Source: a bacterium (GTDB lineage: Bacteria > Elusimicrobiota > Elusimicrobia > UBA1565 > UBA9628). Taken from it: 64,000 bases of DNA. Each line of letters opens with the position of its first letter. The first letter of the stretch is position 1. A program made the position numbers and the translations under genes. The stretch lies in NCBI GenBank assembly GCA_021822495.1, contig JAKAQO010000004.1:123152-187151 (forward strand). The letters run 5' to 3'. The notes under the pieces were generated by a model. That model was not told the origin of the DNA. It ran no database searches and saw only the letters and a program-made list of their open reading frames with translations. Shown here piece by piece: positions 41,046 through 51,432 of this stretch.

Positions 41046-42739
41046 TCTAAAACAATACGATAATCCTCTAACGGAATAGCGGGGCTTGATTCAATCTTAA
41101 TCGAGCGCTGAATATTTTTTTCAATCATCGCCTGCTTGGATTTCAGAGACTCCGAGATAAGAGGATGAACGCACACGCGCACGTGGCCGCCCGGACGCCC
41201 GCGCGTCATGTCCAAAACTTCCTCTTGGATTTTAATGCGCATCGTTTCTTCTGACAGAACCCGTCCGGAGCCGTGGCATTCCCGGCATTCCTGGGTAATC
41301 AATTTAACGGTAGACTCGCGCTTGCGCTCCCTCGTCAACTCAATCAAGCCCAGTCTGGTAATGGGAAGAATGCGAATCTTGGCGCGATCTCCCTTAAGCG
41401 CCGCCGCAAAAGCATCCATGACCTTGTTTCGGTTGGAGGCTTTTTTCATATCGATGAAATCAACCACAATAATGCCGCCGATATTGCGAAGCCTCAGTTG
41501 ATGAGCGACTTCCTTGGCCGCCTCGACATTGGTTTGAGTGACGGTTTCTTCCTGCGATTTTGAACCGGTAAAGCGCCCAGTATTAACGTCAATGGCGCAA
41601 AGAGATTCCGCTTCTTGAATGACGATGGAGCCCCCATTGGGCAAGGAAACGACGGGCTTGCGCATTTTCTCAATGCCTTCCTCAATTTTAAACGCCTTAA
41701 AGATGGGAGTTTTTCCATCATAGAATTGAATTCTCTTTTTAAGCTCAGGGGAGATTTTATCGATAAACTCCGACAAGCGATCGCAAGCCTCTTTGTTGTC
41801 GCACAAAAAGATTGAAACGTCTTCCGATAAAATATCGCGCGCGACTTGAAGCGTCAAATCCAAGTCCTTGTGGAGTAGAGCCGGCGCCGGCTCAGACTCC
41901 ATCTTTTTTTGGATGTCTTCCCAAAGACTCAAAAGATACCTCGCTTCCCGTTCAAGCTCATCGGCCGCAATTCCTTCCGCCTCGGTTCTTGCCACGAGGC
42001 CCTTCCCGCCTAAAATCCCGGAGACAAAGCCCTGCATCAAAGCGGAAAGCCTCGCTCTCTCATCGGAATTTTCAATATTTTTTGAGACCCCTGCGAAATT
42101 TTCAAACGGCGTAAAGACCACGTACCGCCCAGGAAGACTGACCGCCATAGTCACCTTCATTCCCTTGGTCCCAATCGCTTCTTTGGCGACTTGAATCATC
42201 ACGGGCTGATTTTTCTTGAGGATGGATTCAATCCCGGCATTTTTATCTCCCACGACATCCGAGATATAGAGGTAGGCATTTTTATCGTAGCCGATATTGA
42301 TAAAAGCCGAAGAAATTCCGGGGAGAACGTTTTCGATGACTCCTTTATAAATGTTCCCGACCAGATTCTGTTGGTTCTTTCTTTCCCAGAAAAGTTCGAC
42401 CAATTTTCCATTTTCCAAAATCGCGATGCGAACTTCCTCCGCGTTCACATTGGCTAGAATTTCTCTCTTGACCGGGGCGGATTGAGCATGGCCCCCAGAA
42501 TTTTCCAAAGCCCCCGTATGAGGTTCGTGAGAACGGCGCCCGTTCCCATGCTTCTGATTCTGATAGTCCTGCCTTCTTTGCTGTTGAAAACGCCGGCGCT
42601 TTTGCCGGCGCTTATCATCGTTGCCTCCCGATCCCGAGGACGCCGGCGCCGCTGGCTTTTCCGCCGACTCCGCGCTTGCCTGGCTCACAACCAATTCTTC
42701 CTTCAAATCTTCCTTATGCGAAACCTCTTCTTCAGACAT
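41042..42739 (-). CDS. rng: Ribonuclease G/E family endoribonuclease
   Basis: I start at 42739 because AGGAGG is six bases upstream; the ATG at 42745 would have no spacing. That gives 565 residues. A Lys/Arg/Gln-rich disordered N-terminus (about 1-95) precedes an S1 RNA-binding region (G-N-I-Y-K-G-V-I-E-N-V-L-P-G-I-S-S-A-F), then the DNase-I-like catalytic part with A-I-D-V-N-T-G and V-V-D-F-I-D-M metal Asp residues, and the zinc-link C-R-E-C-H-G-S-G. It processes rRNA and mRNA. It follows rodA, as rng commonly follows the mre genes. Confidence 0.93.
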   Translation of the reverse strand: MSEEEVSHKEDLKEELVVSQASAESAEKPAAPASSGSGGNDDKRRQKRRRFQQQRRQDYQNQKHGNGRRSHEPHTGALENSGGHAQSAPVKREILANVNAEEVRIAILENGKLVELFWERKNQQNLVGNIYKGVIENVLPGISSAFINIGYDKNAYLYISDVVGDKNAGIESILKKNQPVMIQVAKEAIGTKGMKVTMAVSLPGRYVVFTPFENFAGVSKNIENSDERARLSALMQGFVSGILGGKGLVARTEAEGIAADELEREARYLLSLWEDIQKKMESEPAPALLHKDLDLTLQVARDILSEDVSIFLCDNKEACDRLSEFIDKISPELKKRIQFYDGKTPIFKAFKIEEGIEKMRKPVVSLPNGGSIVIQEAESLCAIDVNTGRFTGSKSQEETVTQTNVEAAKEVAHQLRLRNIGGIIVVDFIDMKKASNRNKVMDAFAAALKGDRAKIRILPITRLGLIELTRERKRESTVKLITQECRECHGSGRVLSEETMRIKIQEEVLDMTRGRPGGHVRVCVHPLISESLKSKQAMIEKNIQRSIKIESSPAIPLEDYRIVLE

Positions 42740-42759
42740 GACCATCCTCCTATCAAATT

Positions 42760-44103
42760 TTATAAAAGCGCGTACTTGCGCCTCCCGACATTCGCGACAA
42801 TTCCTAAAGACCACAAACTCGCCATCAAGCTGGAACCTCCATAGGAAATCAAGGGAAGCGGAATTCCCGCGACCGGGAAAAGCCCCAAGCACATCCCGAC
42901 ATTCAAAATGAAGTCGAAAGCAAACATCGCTCCAACTCCGCAACAGACCAAATACCCATAGCGATCGCGGGCATTAAAACCAATACCTGCAATTCTCCAG
43001 ATCATCGCCGCATAAAGAAAGATAACAAGAACCGCCCCCAAAAATCCCGTCTCTTCTCCAATGACGGAATAGATGAAATCCGTGTGCCGCTCGGGAAGAA
43101 AACCTAACTGAGATTGGGTCCCGGAAAAAAGTCCTTTCCCCACAATCCCGCCAGAACCGATGGCAATCTGCGATTGATGGACGTGATAAGCCGCCCCGTG
43201 AATATCGGAATGAGGATTAATATAAGCGGTAAACCGGCTTTTTTGATATCCCTTAAGCTTACGGCTCACCGCAACGCCCCCCACGATTCCGGAGGCAAGT
43301 AGAAACCAAAAAACAACAAACAGGCTCGGTCTTAAGCGCCAGCGCATCAAGAAGTTGACGTAATAAGCCACCCCAAAAACGGCGGCCAAGATTAAGAGTA
43401 GCGCGAATTCCGCCCCTTTAGAACGAAAAACTTCCATAAAAAAATAGAGGAAACTTCCTGAAACAGGATAGGGATGATAGACGCTCAAGAATAGATAGAG
43501 AAAAGGCATGGCGGCTGCGGCGATGGAGACGACCATAAAACCGGCCAAATGCTCCCATCCAACGCCTGCGCAAAAAAGCATAGATAGAAAAATAGGAAAG
43601 AGAGTCAATGTCATTGAAAAATCAGGCTGTTTCACAATCAGAGCCACAATTGGCAAAATAGCCGCCAAAGACATAAAAACAGTCGAGATATCTTCCATCT
43701 TCAGGGCTCTTTTATCAAGGATTGAGGCTAGAATTAGGACCATCCCGACGCGAGCGAATTCCGAGGGCTGGAACGCGAAAAAACCCAGCTGAATCCAAGA
43801 CCGATGGCCTTTATGAACCGTTCCAAAAATCAGAACCGCAACAAGGCAGAAAATGACAGTCCCATACACAACCCAAAATTGGTCTTCGTAGGCCTCGTAA
43901 GCGAAGTTGGCCGCAAGAGCAAAAATAAAAAGGCCAAAAAGCATGGCTAAAAAATGGCGTTCCAAGGCTTGATGATAATACGGAAGCGGCCGGGCAGCCG
44001 AGAGAACCGCCAGACTTCCCACCACAAGAAGCGACAGAAGCGTCCCTAAAAAAATACCGTCAAGACGGCTCTTTCTTCCGTGTGAGTGGGGAATAGCCGT
44101 CAC
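42760..44103 (-). CDS. rodA: RodA peptidoglycan polymerase (SEDS)
   Basis: A 447-residue membrane protein with about ten helices and SEDS motifs, including Q-L-G-F-L-P-E-R-H-T-D-F-I-Y-S-V-I-G-E-E and the C-terminal G-I-P-L-P-L-I-S-Y-G-G-S-S. It polymerises glycan strands for side-wall growth with PBP2. The gene overlaps mrdA by four bases, which identifies it as RodA rather than FtsW. Confidence 0.94.
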   Translation of the reverse strand: MTAIPHSHGRKSRLDGIFLGTLLSLLVVGSLAVLSAARPLPYYHQALERHFLAMLFGLFIFALAANFAYEAYEDQFWVVYGTVIFCLVAVLIFGTVHKGHRSWIQLGFFAFQPSEFARVGMVLILASILDKRALKMEDISTVFMSLAAILPIVALIVKQPDFSMTLTLFPIFLSMLFCAGVGWEHLAGFMVVSIAAAAMPFLYLFLSVYHPYPVSGSFLYFFMEVFRSKGAEFALLLILAAVFGVAYYVNFLMRWRLRPSLFVVFWFLLASGIVGGVAVSRKLKGYQKSRFTAYINPHSDIHGAAYHVHQSQIAIGSGGIVGKGLFSGTQSQLGFLPERHTDFIYSVIGEETGFLGAVLVIFLYAAMIWRIAGIGFNARDRYGYLVCCGVGAMFAFDFILNVGMCLGLFPVAGIPLPLISYGGSSLMASLWSLGIVANVGRRKYALL

Positions 44104-45938
44104 AACGCAACTCCTTTTCGAGCAGAAGGTCCGATTTTTTTAGGAGAAAATTGAGGCCATTGGTATTGAGACTTTTTCCCAACATGAAAAACAGCGGCAA
44201 TAACCTGATGGGCAATAGGAACAGCGGTCCAAGTTCCATGACCCCCATTTTCAACCAAGACAGAGATCGCGATCGAAGGAGCTTGTCCAGGCTTAGCGGC
44301 AAAACCGATAAACCAAGCGTGATCTTTTCCAGAAGAATTTTGCGCAGTTCCAGTTTTTCCCCAAACCTGAACTCCTTTAACATAGGCTCCACGGGCTGTT
44401 CCTGAGGCCACTACCAAAGCCATTGCCTGATCCAACAAACTCCAGGTCTTCTTGCTAGCCCGCACAAAACCTATTTGTTGGGGATTCTGCCTTAAAATTT
44501 CTCCACCATTCTCTGAATCAATAGAATTTAAATATTGCGGCCTCCAAAGCGTTCCATGGTTAGCCAGGGCTGCCGCAACCACCGCCATCTGAAGTGGGGT
44601 GACCAGAAGCCGGCCTTGACCAATTGCGAGATTAAGAGTATCTCCCCCCACCCAAGGTTTTCCATCTTTCATCGAGGTCTCGGGTCCAAATAAATTTCCA
44701 GCCTCTTCACCCTTCAAGGCGATTCCAGTTTTCTGTCCCAGATGAAAAATCTTTTCATATTTCTCAATTAAATCTGGGCCGATTGCAAGGCCCATTTTAT
44801 AGAAATAGACATCGCAAGATTGAGCAAAACCCGTTAAAAAATCAACATTCCCATGTCCGCGATGATTCCAACACTTAAAGGTTCTCCGTCCAAATTTAAA
44901 ATATCCCGGACAAAAAATAATCTTGGAGACATCTAGTTTTCCTTCATTAATTCCCGCGACTGAAACAATCGTCTTAAACGTCGATCCCGGGGCATAAAGC
45001 CCGGAAATCGCGCGATCAAATTCAGGCACGGAAGAAGGAACAAAAGTGGAATAATCCAAAGAAAATGGATCCGCGCCAAGAAACTCATTGGGATCAAAAT
45101 CAGGAGAAGAAGCAAACGCAAGAATATCGCCATTGGATGGATCTAAAGCAACTACCGCCCCCCTTCTAGAAGCAGTGCGACGAAGCGCCTCATCAGCAGC
45201 CCTTTGAGCGAAGGAATCCAAGGTCAAATGAACGTTTTGCCCATCTTTCCAGGACAGACGTTTTAAAATTTTTTGGATTCTCCCATGAGCGTCGACCTCT
45301 ATCTTGACGGCCCCGTCTCTTCCCCGCAATTGTCTTTCAAAAATAGACTCGACTCCCAAGCGCCCAATTCGGGAATCCATACGGTAATTCCTATTTTTCA
45401 GGCGCTCCCACTGCGCCGGGGTAATTTTACCCATGTAACCCATCAGATGACTTGCAAAGGAGCCGAAAGGATAATAGCGCCGAGCTTCAAGAACCAAATC
45501 TATTCCGGGATAAAAGGGCTTCAACTCGGACAGCCGAAACATCACGGGAACCGGCAGGTTCTCGGCGATGCGCAAAGCCGTCCGTTCTTTTTTCGCCTGC
45601 TCCAGTTTCGCCAATACGCCTTCTGGATTTTGCCGCAGCGTACGACTTAATTCGCCAGCCAAGCGGTTCAACTCTGTTTGAGTCGTCAGCCTAGATGGAA
45701 GATAAATAAGGGAAAAAACCGGTTCGTTAGTCGCGAGAGGAATATCGTTTCTATCATAGATAATTCCGCGCGGAGCCGTTTGATACACCATCTCGGTACG
45801 ATTGCGTTCCGCAGCCAGCTCATAAGAATCTTTTTCCAGAATTTGCATCTGAAAAAGCCTGAGAACCATTCCGCCGGATAGAATGAAAAATCCCATTAAA
45901 AGGAGCTGCAACCGCTCGGGAGAAAAATTTCTTTTCAT
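44100..45938 (-). CDS. mrdA: Penicillin-binding protein 2
   Basis: A 612-residue transpeptidase for rod elongation. One N-terminal transmembrane helix (about 12-30), a pedestal domain, then the catalytic domain with S-T-F-K (S-x-x-K, in Y-A-P-G-S-T-F-K-T), S-C-D in the S-x-N position, and K-T-G-T. It acts outside the membrane with RodA, and lies between mreD and rodA with 4-base overlaps both sides. Confidence 0.95.
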   Translation of the reverse strand: MKRNFSPERLQLLLMGFFILSGGMVLRLFQMQILEKDSYELAAERNRTEMVYQTAPRGIIYDRNDIPLATNEPVFSLIYLPSRLTTQTELNRLAGELSRTLRQNPEGVLAKLEQAKKERTALRIAENLPVPVMFRLSELKPFYPGIDLVLEARRYYPFGSFASHLMGYMGKITPAQWERLKNRNYRMDSRIGRLGVESIFERQLRGRDGAVKIEVDAHGRIQKILKRLSWKDGQNVHLTLDSFAQRAADEALRRTASRRGAVVALDPSNGDILAFASSPDFDPNEFLGADPFSLDYSTFVPSSVPEFDRAISGLYAPGSTFKTIVSVAGINEGKLDVSKIIFCPGYFKFGRRTFKCWNHRGHGNVDFLTGFAQSCDVYFYKMGLAIGPDLIEKYEKIFHLGQKTGIALKGEEAGNLFGPETSMKDGKPWVGGDTLNLAIGQGRLLVTPLQMAVVAAALANHGTLWRPQYLNSIDSENGGEILRQNPQQIGFVRASKKTWSLLDQAMALVVASGTARGAYVKGVQVWGKTGTAQNSSGKDHAWFIGFAAKPGQAPSIAISVLVENGGHGTWTAVPIAHQVIAAVFHVGKKSQYQWPQFSPKKIGPSARKGVAL

Positions 45939-46432
45939 GAGAGGAAGCTTCCAGACCTTGATGAGGAAAAATAAGAACTCGGTCTTAGAGCGGCCAGGAC
46001 AAAGCAGAAAACGCCGTTATAGAGGGGTTCAATCAGGAAAATGAGCCCTCCCAGCCACAAAAATTGTCCGGAGAAAACTAAATAAATCAGCCCCAAAATC
46101 AGACGATAGGCGATCGTTGAAAGCACGGCGACAATGGCCTGGGAAGCCGGAGTGACCATGTCTACTTGCCTCCGAACAAGGCCAAGCCCGTAAGCAATCA
46201 AAGTTAAAGCCAAGGCTCGCGCGCCAAACAACTTGAGACTCAGCGCGTCCCAGCAAAGACCCCAGAAAAATCCAAAGACCATCGCTTCCGGCGCGCCGTT
46301 AAAGGCCGCCACATTAATCGTGAGAATCAGTAGGACCTGGGGATTAAGTCCATGAAACGATAAATAGCGCGAAAAAAACCACTCTCCCACGAGCCCCAAG
46401 AGAAAAATGGCCGCGCTTTTTATTAATTTCAT
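45935..46432 (-). CDS. mreD: Rod shape-determining protein MreD
   Basis: A 165-residue membrane protein with five or six helices and the MreD pattern L-N-P-x-V-L-L-I-L-T and G-F-F-W-G-L-x-x-D near the second and third helices. Poorly conserved in sequence; position between mreC and mrdA makes the call. Part of the elongasome. Confidence 0.88.
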   Translation of the reverse strand: MKLIKSAAIFLLGLVGEWFFSRYLSFHGLNPQVLLILTINVAAFNGAPEAMVFGFFWGLCWDALSLKLFGARALALTLIAYGLGLVRRQVDMVTPASQAIVAVLSTIAYRLILGLIYLVFSGQFLWLGGLIFLIEPLYNGVFCFVLAALRPSSYFSSSRSGSFLS

Positions 46433-47286
46433 TGGTTGATTTCCGTCTTCTTAATTCCCCGGCCCACCAAAACCTCATTAATCTCTGATGGAGACAAGGC
46501 CGGAAAGACGTCGGCGGACTTGAAAATTAAAAATGGGTCTACAGGATAGACCCTCGATACCGTCCCAATAAAAATAGACGGCGGGAAACTCGCGCTGTTG
46601 GGAGAAGTATAGACCTTGTCTCCTTCCTTGAGAGGAGCCTGAACCGGAAGATAACTAATCTGCAAATTAGGAGAATCCTGCCCTTGAACGAGCCCATTAA
46701 ACAATCCTCTGGTGCGGGAACTTTGAGACACGCTATAGGAGTCAACCGCAGAGAGATCGCTAGTCAATAGCTGGACCACCGCGGTATTCGAACGAACCTC
46801 AACCACGCGCCCAATCGCGTCGAGAGAAGAATCGCCGATGGCAAAAACCGGATCATTGAGTTCTATCCCCTTGTTTTTCCCAATTGAAATAATAAAATCT
46901 TGATACCAGTCGGCGGGCGATTTTTTAATCACTTCTGCCCAAGCAAAAGAAAAGGAAGCTCGCTTTCCCAAATCCATTTCAGAACGCAGACGATCATTTT
47001 CGGTTTTTAAAGAATCGACTTCAGATTCTAGGACCGGCTCCGTCTTAATTTCATCCTTGAGTTTCCTATTTTGAATATCGGCTAATAATAAATTCTTAAG
47101 AGAAGATGGGATATTAGATAAACGTTCAAGACCGCTAGAGCCTTGGTACAGCTCTGGTTCAATCAAATATTGCAGAGAAAATTTCAAGGAAGCGACAAGG
47201 CCAGACAAAGGCAAGGAAAGCAAAAAAATGGAAATCCCTACAAAAAAAATTGCCAGTCGATTGGCTAGCCGCAACTCGCGGTGCAT
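46429..47286 (-). CDS. mreC: Rod shape-determining protein MreC
   Basis: A 285-residue bitopic protein: N-terminal helix (about 9-32), coiled coil (about 60-98), then the beta-barrel domain with W-Y-Q-D-F-I-I-S-I-G-K-N-K-G-I. It links MreB to PBP2 in the periplasm. I take the ATG at 47286; the TTG at 47292 would add two residues. Overlaps mreD by four bases. Confidence 0.92.
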   Translation of the reverse strand: MHRELRLANRLAIFFVGISIFLLSLPLSGLVASLKFSLQYLIEPELYQGSSGLERLSNIPSSLKNLLLADIQNRKLKDEIKTEPVLESEVDSLKTENDRLRSEMDLGKRASFSFAWAEVIKKSPADWYQDFIISIGKNKGIELNDPVFAIGDSSLDAIGRVVEVRSNTAVVQLLTSDLSAVDSYSVSQSSRTRGLFNGLVQGQDSPNLQISYLPVQAPLKEGDKVYTSPNSASFPPSIFIGTVSRVYPVDPFLIFKSADVFPALSPSEINEVLVGRGIKKTEINQ

Positions 47287-47368
47287 ATTCAATTAGTTAG
47301 AGACAACGCTTCTTTAAGAAGAACGCGAAACGCGGGCGCGCAGAAATTCCATCTCCCAACAGCGCAAT

Positions 47369-48409
47369 CTAGGAGCGAGACACGGCAAATCTGTGGCGGT
47401 GTTCCATGATACGATCAAGTTCTTCCAGGAACTTACCGGTCCCGATAGCCACGCAACTGAGGGGATCGGCCGAGCGATGAACGGGAAGCTCGGTTTCCTG
47501 CCGAATCAAGTCCGGAAGACCGCGCAAAAGCGATCCTCCTCCCGCAAGCATAATGCCGCGATCAACTAAATCGGCGGATAACTCCGCAGGCGTTTCTTCT
47601 AAAGTGTTCTTGATAACGTCTAGGATCAACTGAACCGGATCTAAAAGAGCTTGCCGCACTTCTTCAGAAGTAATTAAAACGGTCTTGGGTAGTCCAGTCG
47701 ACTGATCTCTGCCTTTAACCTCCATCGTCTTTTCTTCTTTAAGGGGAAAAACCGAGCCGATCTGAATCTTCACTTCCTCGGCGGTCGATTCCCCAATCAG
47801 TAAGTTATACTTGCGGCGAAAATGGGCGACAATGGCTTCATCCATCTCATCGCCCGCGATATCCAAGGATTTGGAAACGACTAATCCACCCAAGGAAATA
47901 ACGGCCGCTTCGGTTGTCCCGCCGCCAATATCCACGATAAAATTGCCTCTCGGCTCGGAAATCGGCAAATCCGCTCCGATTGCCGCGGCCATCGGCTCTT
48001 CGATCAAATGCACATCTCGCGCGCCCGCTTGCTGAGCGGACTCTTGAACGGCTCTTCTCTCCACTTCAGTAATTCCTGATGGAATTCCGATTACGACCCG
48101 CGGGTGCAAAAGAGAACGACGATTATGGACCTTGCGGATGAAATATTTAATCATCTCTTGCGTCGCTTCAAAATCGGCAATCACTCCATTTTTGAGAGGA
48201 CGTACGGCGATAATCGAGGCCGGAGTACGACCCAACATCTTTTTCGCTTCCGCGCCGATGGCGAGTAAACGCCGGGTCTCTCGGTCAATGGCCACGACTG
48301 AGGGCTCTCTTAACACAATCCCCTGCCCTTTGACGTAAACCAAGGTGTTGGCCGTTCCCAGGTCAATACCCATGTCGTTGGAGAAGAGGCGGAAGAAAAA
48401 ATCAAGCAT
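47369..48409 (-). CDS. mreB: Rod shape-determining actin homologue MreB
   Basis: A 346-residue actin-like ATPase: phosphate-1 loop [10 protein letters not shown], phosphate-2 [10 protein letters not shown], and adenosine motif [11 protein letters not shown]. It forms membrane filaments that guide wall synthesis. It starts nine bases after rplQ on the same strand with no terminator between, so read-through from the ribosomal alpha operon is likely. Confidence 0.96.
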   Translation of the reverse strand: MLDFFFRLFSNDMGIDLGTANTLVYVKGQGIVLREPSVVAIDRETRRLLAIGAEAKKMLGRTPASIIAVRPLKNGVIADFEATQEMIKYFIRKVHNRRSLLHPRVVIGIPSGITEVERRAVQESAQQAGARDVHLIEEPMAAAIGADLPISEPRGNFIVDIGGGTTEAAVISLGGLVVSKSLDIAGDEMDEAIVAHFRRKYNLLIGESTAEEVKIQIGSVFPLKEEKTMEVKGRDQSTGLPKTVLITSEEVRQALLDPVQLILDVIKNTLEETPAELSADLVDRGIMLAGGGSLLRGLPDLIRQETELPVHRSADPLSCVAIGTGKFLEELDRIMEHRHRFAVSRS

Positions 48410-48418
48410 GGGTATATC

Positions 48419-48763
48419 TTACGATAAAAGCTCGACTAAACCGCGCTGAGATCCGTCGCCTTGTCTTTGAGCGAGCTTCAAGATGCGGACATATCCGCCG
48501 GGGCGAGAAGTGTAACGCTGAGCCAAGGTATCAAAAAGCTTTTCATAAGCTTTTTTATCTTGAACTTGCCGACGAACCATATAATGCTGGCCTTTTTTGG
48601 CGGCGGTAATAATGCGCTCGGCAAAAGGTCTCAACTCCTTGGCCTTGGCCAAGGTTGTTTCTACCTTCTCATGGATAAACAAACTTGTCGCCATATTTCT
48701 CAACATCGCGCGGCGATGGGAAGAAGTAACTCCCAATTTTCGCGCTCCCATATTTTTGACCAT
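48419..48763 (-). CDS. rplQ: Ribosomal protein L17
   Basis: 114 residues with the L17 core R-K-L-G-V-T-S-S-H-R-R-A-M-L-R-N-M and the T-T-L-A-K-A-K-E-L-R-P segment; large subunit, near the exit tunnel. Standard length. Follows rpoA as in the usual alpha operon, and is the last translation gene before mreB. Confidence 0.96.
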   Translation of the reverse strand: MVKNMGARKLGVTSSHRRAMLRNMATSLFIHEKVETTLAKAKELRPFAERIITAAKKGQHYMVRRQVQDKKAYEKLFDTLAQRYTSRPGGYVRILKLAQRQGDGSQRGLVELLS

Positions 48764-48787
48764 AAGAATCTCCTCGGAAAATATTTT

Positions 48788-49789
48788 TTAAGAGGCGGAC
48801 GAAACGGACCCCTCGGGGACATCCATTCCTAAAGAAAGGCCCATATCTTTCAACCGTTCTTTTATTTCATCGAGCGATTTCTGCCCGAAATTTTTAACCG
48901 CGAGAAGCTCGTCATCTCGCTTTGAAACCAATTCGCCCACTGTTTTAATATGGGCGACTTTCAAGCAGTTGGCCGCGCGAGATGACAACTCAATCATATC
49001 AACAGATTGATTTAAGATATCCTTGAGTTTTATTTCGGAAGAGCCTTCCATCATTCCTTCTTCGGAAGCCCCGGCAACGGAAGCGGCTTCTTCCTCAGGA
49101 ATAAAGATATTGAGGGATTCTCTCAGGAGTTTGGACGCCTGAATCAGCGCTTCCGCGGGATTCAAGGTCGAATCAGTCCAGATTTCCAAAATCAGGCGAT
49201 CGTAATCGGTCACTTGGCCTACGCGCGCGTTTTCAACGTCATAATGAACCTTGGAAACGGGCGAAAACAAAGCGTCTAGCGGGATAAAACCAACCGGCCA
49301 GTGGTTCTGATTGCGAAGCTCATCGGCGGTGATATATCCGCGCCCGCGGGAAACTTCGATTTCCATTGACAATTTCGCACCTGGTTCGAGATGGGCCAAG
49401 ACCAGATTGCCATTCACAATTTCCACGTTGGCATTTTTCTGGATTTGAGAAGCCACCACCGCACCCTCTTTGTTGACTTCCAGATAAAGAATCTCAGGAC
49501 CTGATGAGAACATTTTAAGCCTGAGTTTTTTAAGATTAAGGAGAATGTTCATCACATCTTCCCGCACTCCTGGAATCGTCATATATTCGTGGGAAGCTTT
49601 ATCCACGCGAACGGCGGTCACGGCCGCGCCCTCAAGGCTGGAAAGAAGAACGCGCCTGAGCGCATTTCCAACCGTATGTCCATAGCCTCTCTCATAAGGC
49701 TCAGCGACGAATTTCGCATAACTATCGGACATTGTCCGCTCATCCACGCTCAATTTTTGCGGAAAGATTAATTCTTTGTAATGGGCCAT
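48788..49789 (-). CDS. rpoA: RNA polymerase alpha subunit
   Basis: 333 residues, standard length. The N-terminal assembly domain has R-G-Y-G-H-T-V-G-N-A-L-R-R-V-L-L-S-S-x-x-G-A-A-V, and the C-terminal domain (about 265-325) has the helices L-K-V-A-H-I-K-T-V-G-E-L and L-G-M-D-V-P that bind UP-element DNA and regulators. Lies between rpsD and rplQ in the alpha operon. Confidence 0.97.
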   Translation of the reverse strand: MAHYKELIFPQKLSVDERTMSDSYAKFVAEPYERGYGHTVGNALRRVLLSSLEGAAVTAVRVDKASHEYMTIPGVREDVMNILLNLKKLRLKMFSSGPEILYLEVNKEGAVVASQIQKNANVEIVNGNLVLAHLEPGAKLSMEIEVSRGRGYITADELRNQNHWPVGFIPLDALFSPVSKVHYDVENARVGQVTDYDRLILEIWTDSTLNPAEALIQASKLLRESLNIFIPEEEAASVAGASEEGMMEGSSEIKLKDILNQSVDMIELSSRAANCLKVAHIKTVGELVSKRDDELLAVKNFGQKSLDEIKERLKDMGLSLGMDVPEGSVSSAS

Positions 49790-49807
49790 ATCATCCTCTC
49801 TCTAATT

Positions 49808-50431
49808 TTATCTTGAGTAATATTCGACAATCAGTTGTTCCGAAACCGGCAAAGAAATCTCGCTTCTCTCCGGCAAACGAATCACTTTCGCGGACATTGC
49901 ATTCGCGTCAAACTCCAGGTAGTTAGGCCGATTATTCAGCCTCTGAGCGGTCTCAAGACTCAATTTCACTCCTACGTTTTCCTTGAGTTTCGGGTCCAGA
50001 GCCACGACGTCCCCCGCCCCGCACCGATAGGAAGGAATATTGAGCCAGCGGCCATTCACCTTAATATGTCCGTGAGAAACAATTTGCCGAGCAGTTTTAA
50101 GAGAAGAGGCAAGCCCCATTCTCCGCACCACATTATCGAGCCGCATTTCCAAAAGGGCCAACAACTCAGCCCCGCTGTTGGCGGCCTTGAAGGCTTGGTC
50201 TACCCAGCGACGGAAAGGCTTTTCGGTCATCAAAACAAAACGGCGAAGTTTTTGTTTTTCCCGCAAACGCACGGCGTAGGCTGACATTTTTCCCCGTTGA
50301 ACGCCCGCCATTCCGGGCTTGGTTGGGCGCTTGTCTAAAACGCAACGCGTATGGCACTTATCCCCTTTAAGAAAAAGCTTGGTTTGCTCTCGGCGACAAA
50401 GCTTGCAAACAGGTCCGCTATAATTAGCCAT
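49808..50431 (-). CDS. rpsD: Ribosomal protein S4
   Basis: 207 residues. It keeps the four zinc-binding Cys at the N-terminus (C-K-L-C...C-H-T-R-C), so it is a zinc-bound C+ form, followed by the S4 RNA-binding domain (R-L-D-N-V-V-R-R-M-G). Primary 16S assembly protein, and in many bacteria the repressor of its own operon. Encoded between rpsK and rpoA. Confidence 0.97.
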   Translation of the reverse strand: MANYSGPVCKLCRREQTKLFLKGDKCHTRCVLDKRPTKPGMAGVQRGKMSAYAVRLREKQKLRRFVLMTEKPFRRWVDQAFKAANSGAELLALLEMRLDNVVRRMGLASSLKTARQIVSHGHIKVNGRWLNIPSYRCGAGDVVALDPKLKENVGVKLSLETAQRLNNRPNYLEFDANAMSAKVIRLPERSEISLPVSEQLIVEYYSR

Positions 50432-50434
50432 GAA

Positions 50435-50857
50435 TTACACCCTCCTCGACTTCGGCGGCCGGCAACCATTATGCGGAAGCGGCGAAACGTCTTTTAAAGA
50501 GAGAATCGTCAACCCCGCGTTTCCTAAAGCGCGCACGGCGGTTTCTCTTCCAGGTCCCGGCCCCTTGACAAAAACGACAATCTGCTTAACTCCCAGTTCT
50601 AACGCTTTTTTAGCCACTTTTCCAGCCGTCACGCCGGCGGCAAAGGGAGTTCCTTTTTTGGTTCCCTTAAAACCATTCACCCCCGCGGAAGCCCAGGCGA
50701 GAACATCGCCCTTGTCATCGGTGAGGGAAACAATCGTATTGTTAAAGGAACATTGAATGAACACTTTCGCGAAACTCAAATGCTTCCAATTTTTTTTCTT
50801 CGCCGGACTAGCCGGTTTTACGCCTTGAGCGGCGGATTTTTCTTTTTCTTCTGACAT
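50435..50857 (-). CDS. rpsK: Ribosomal protein S11
   Basis: The ATG at 50857 has GGAGG five bases upstream and gives 140 residues. The N-terminus has about 15 extra charged residues before the S11 core ([17 protein letters not shown], and the end [14 protein letters not shown]). Small-subunit platform. Confidence 0.96.
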   Translation of the reverse strand: MSEEKEKSAAQGVKPASPAKKKNWKHLSFAKVFIQCSFNNTIVSLTDDKGDVLAWASAGVNGFKGTKKGTPFAAGVTAGKVAKKALELGVKQIVVFVKGPGPGRETAVRALGNAGLTILSLKDVSPLPHNGCRPPKSRRV

Positions 50858-50872
50858 AAATGCCTCCAAACC

Positions 50873-51286
50873 TTAAGCTTTAGCTGGGGCTTTCGCTTGA
50901 GGTTTTTCACCCTTAGCCGCTCCCGCTCCCACCGTTCTCCGGCGACCACGACGAGTACGCGCATTCGTCCGCGTCCTTTGTCCACGAAGAGGAAGGTTCC
51001 GGCGATGCCGCTGCCCGCGATAAGAACCAATTTCCTGCAAGCGTCCGACATTGGACTGAATTTCGCGCCGCAATTCTCCTTCCACTTTATACTCTTTCAC
51101 CAACAAATTATTGATGAGTCCGACTTGGTTTTCCGTCAAATCCTTGACTCGGGTCGCCGGATCAACAGCCCCATTTAATTTTTCAAGAAGCTGATTGGCC
51201 GTCGTTTTTCCTATTCCATACAAATACCGCAAAGCGATATCCACTCGTTTTCCCTTAGGCAAATCCACACCCGCAACGCGCGCCAT
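50873..51286 (-). CDS. rpsM: Ribosomal protein S13
   Basis: 137 residues: [42 protein letters not shown]. An Ala/Lys/Pro-rich tail of about 20 residues extends beyond the usual end. Contacts tRNA and 16S at the head of the small subunit. Confidence 0.96.
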   Translation of the reverse strand: MARVAGVDLPKGKRVDIALRYLYGIGKTTANQLLEKLNGAVDPATRVKDLTENQVGLINNLLVKEYKVEGELRREIQSNVGRLQEIGSYRGQRHRRNLPLRGQRTRTNARTRRGRRRTVGAGAAKGEKPQAKAPAKA

Positions 51287-51302
51287 AATCGTTCTCCTTT
51301 AT

Positions 51303-51416
51303 TTATCCTTGTCTTTGTTTGTGCTTAGGGTTCGAGCAAAATACGCGAATCACTCGTCCCCTTTTAATCACCTTGCACTTCTGGCAAATCGGTTTAACGC
51401 TCGCTCTGACTTTCAT
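51303..51416 (-). CDS. rpmJ: Ribosomal protein L36, zinc-binding form
   Basis: A 37-residue protein between infA and rpsM. It starts [11 protein letters not shown], with the zinc motif C-Q-K-C...C-S-N-P-K-H and the tail H-K-Q-R-Q-G. The presence of all four ligands (Cys3His) makes it the zinc-dependent type. Confidence 0.96.
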   Translation of the reverse strand: MKVRASVKPICQKCKVIKRGRVIRVFCSNPKHKQRQG

Positions 51417-51432
51417 ATCAACACCCCTCTCC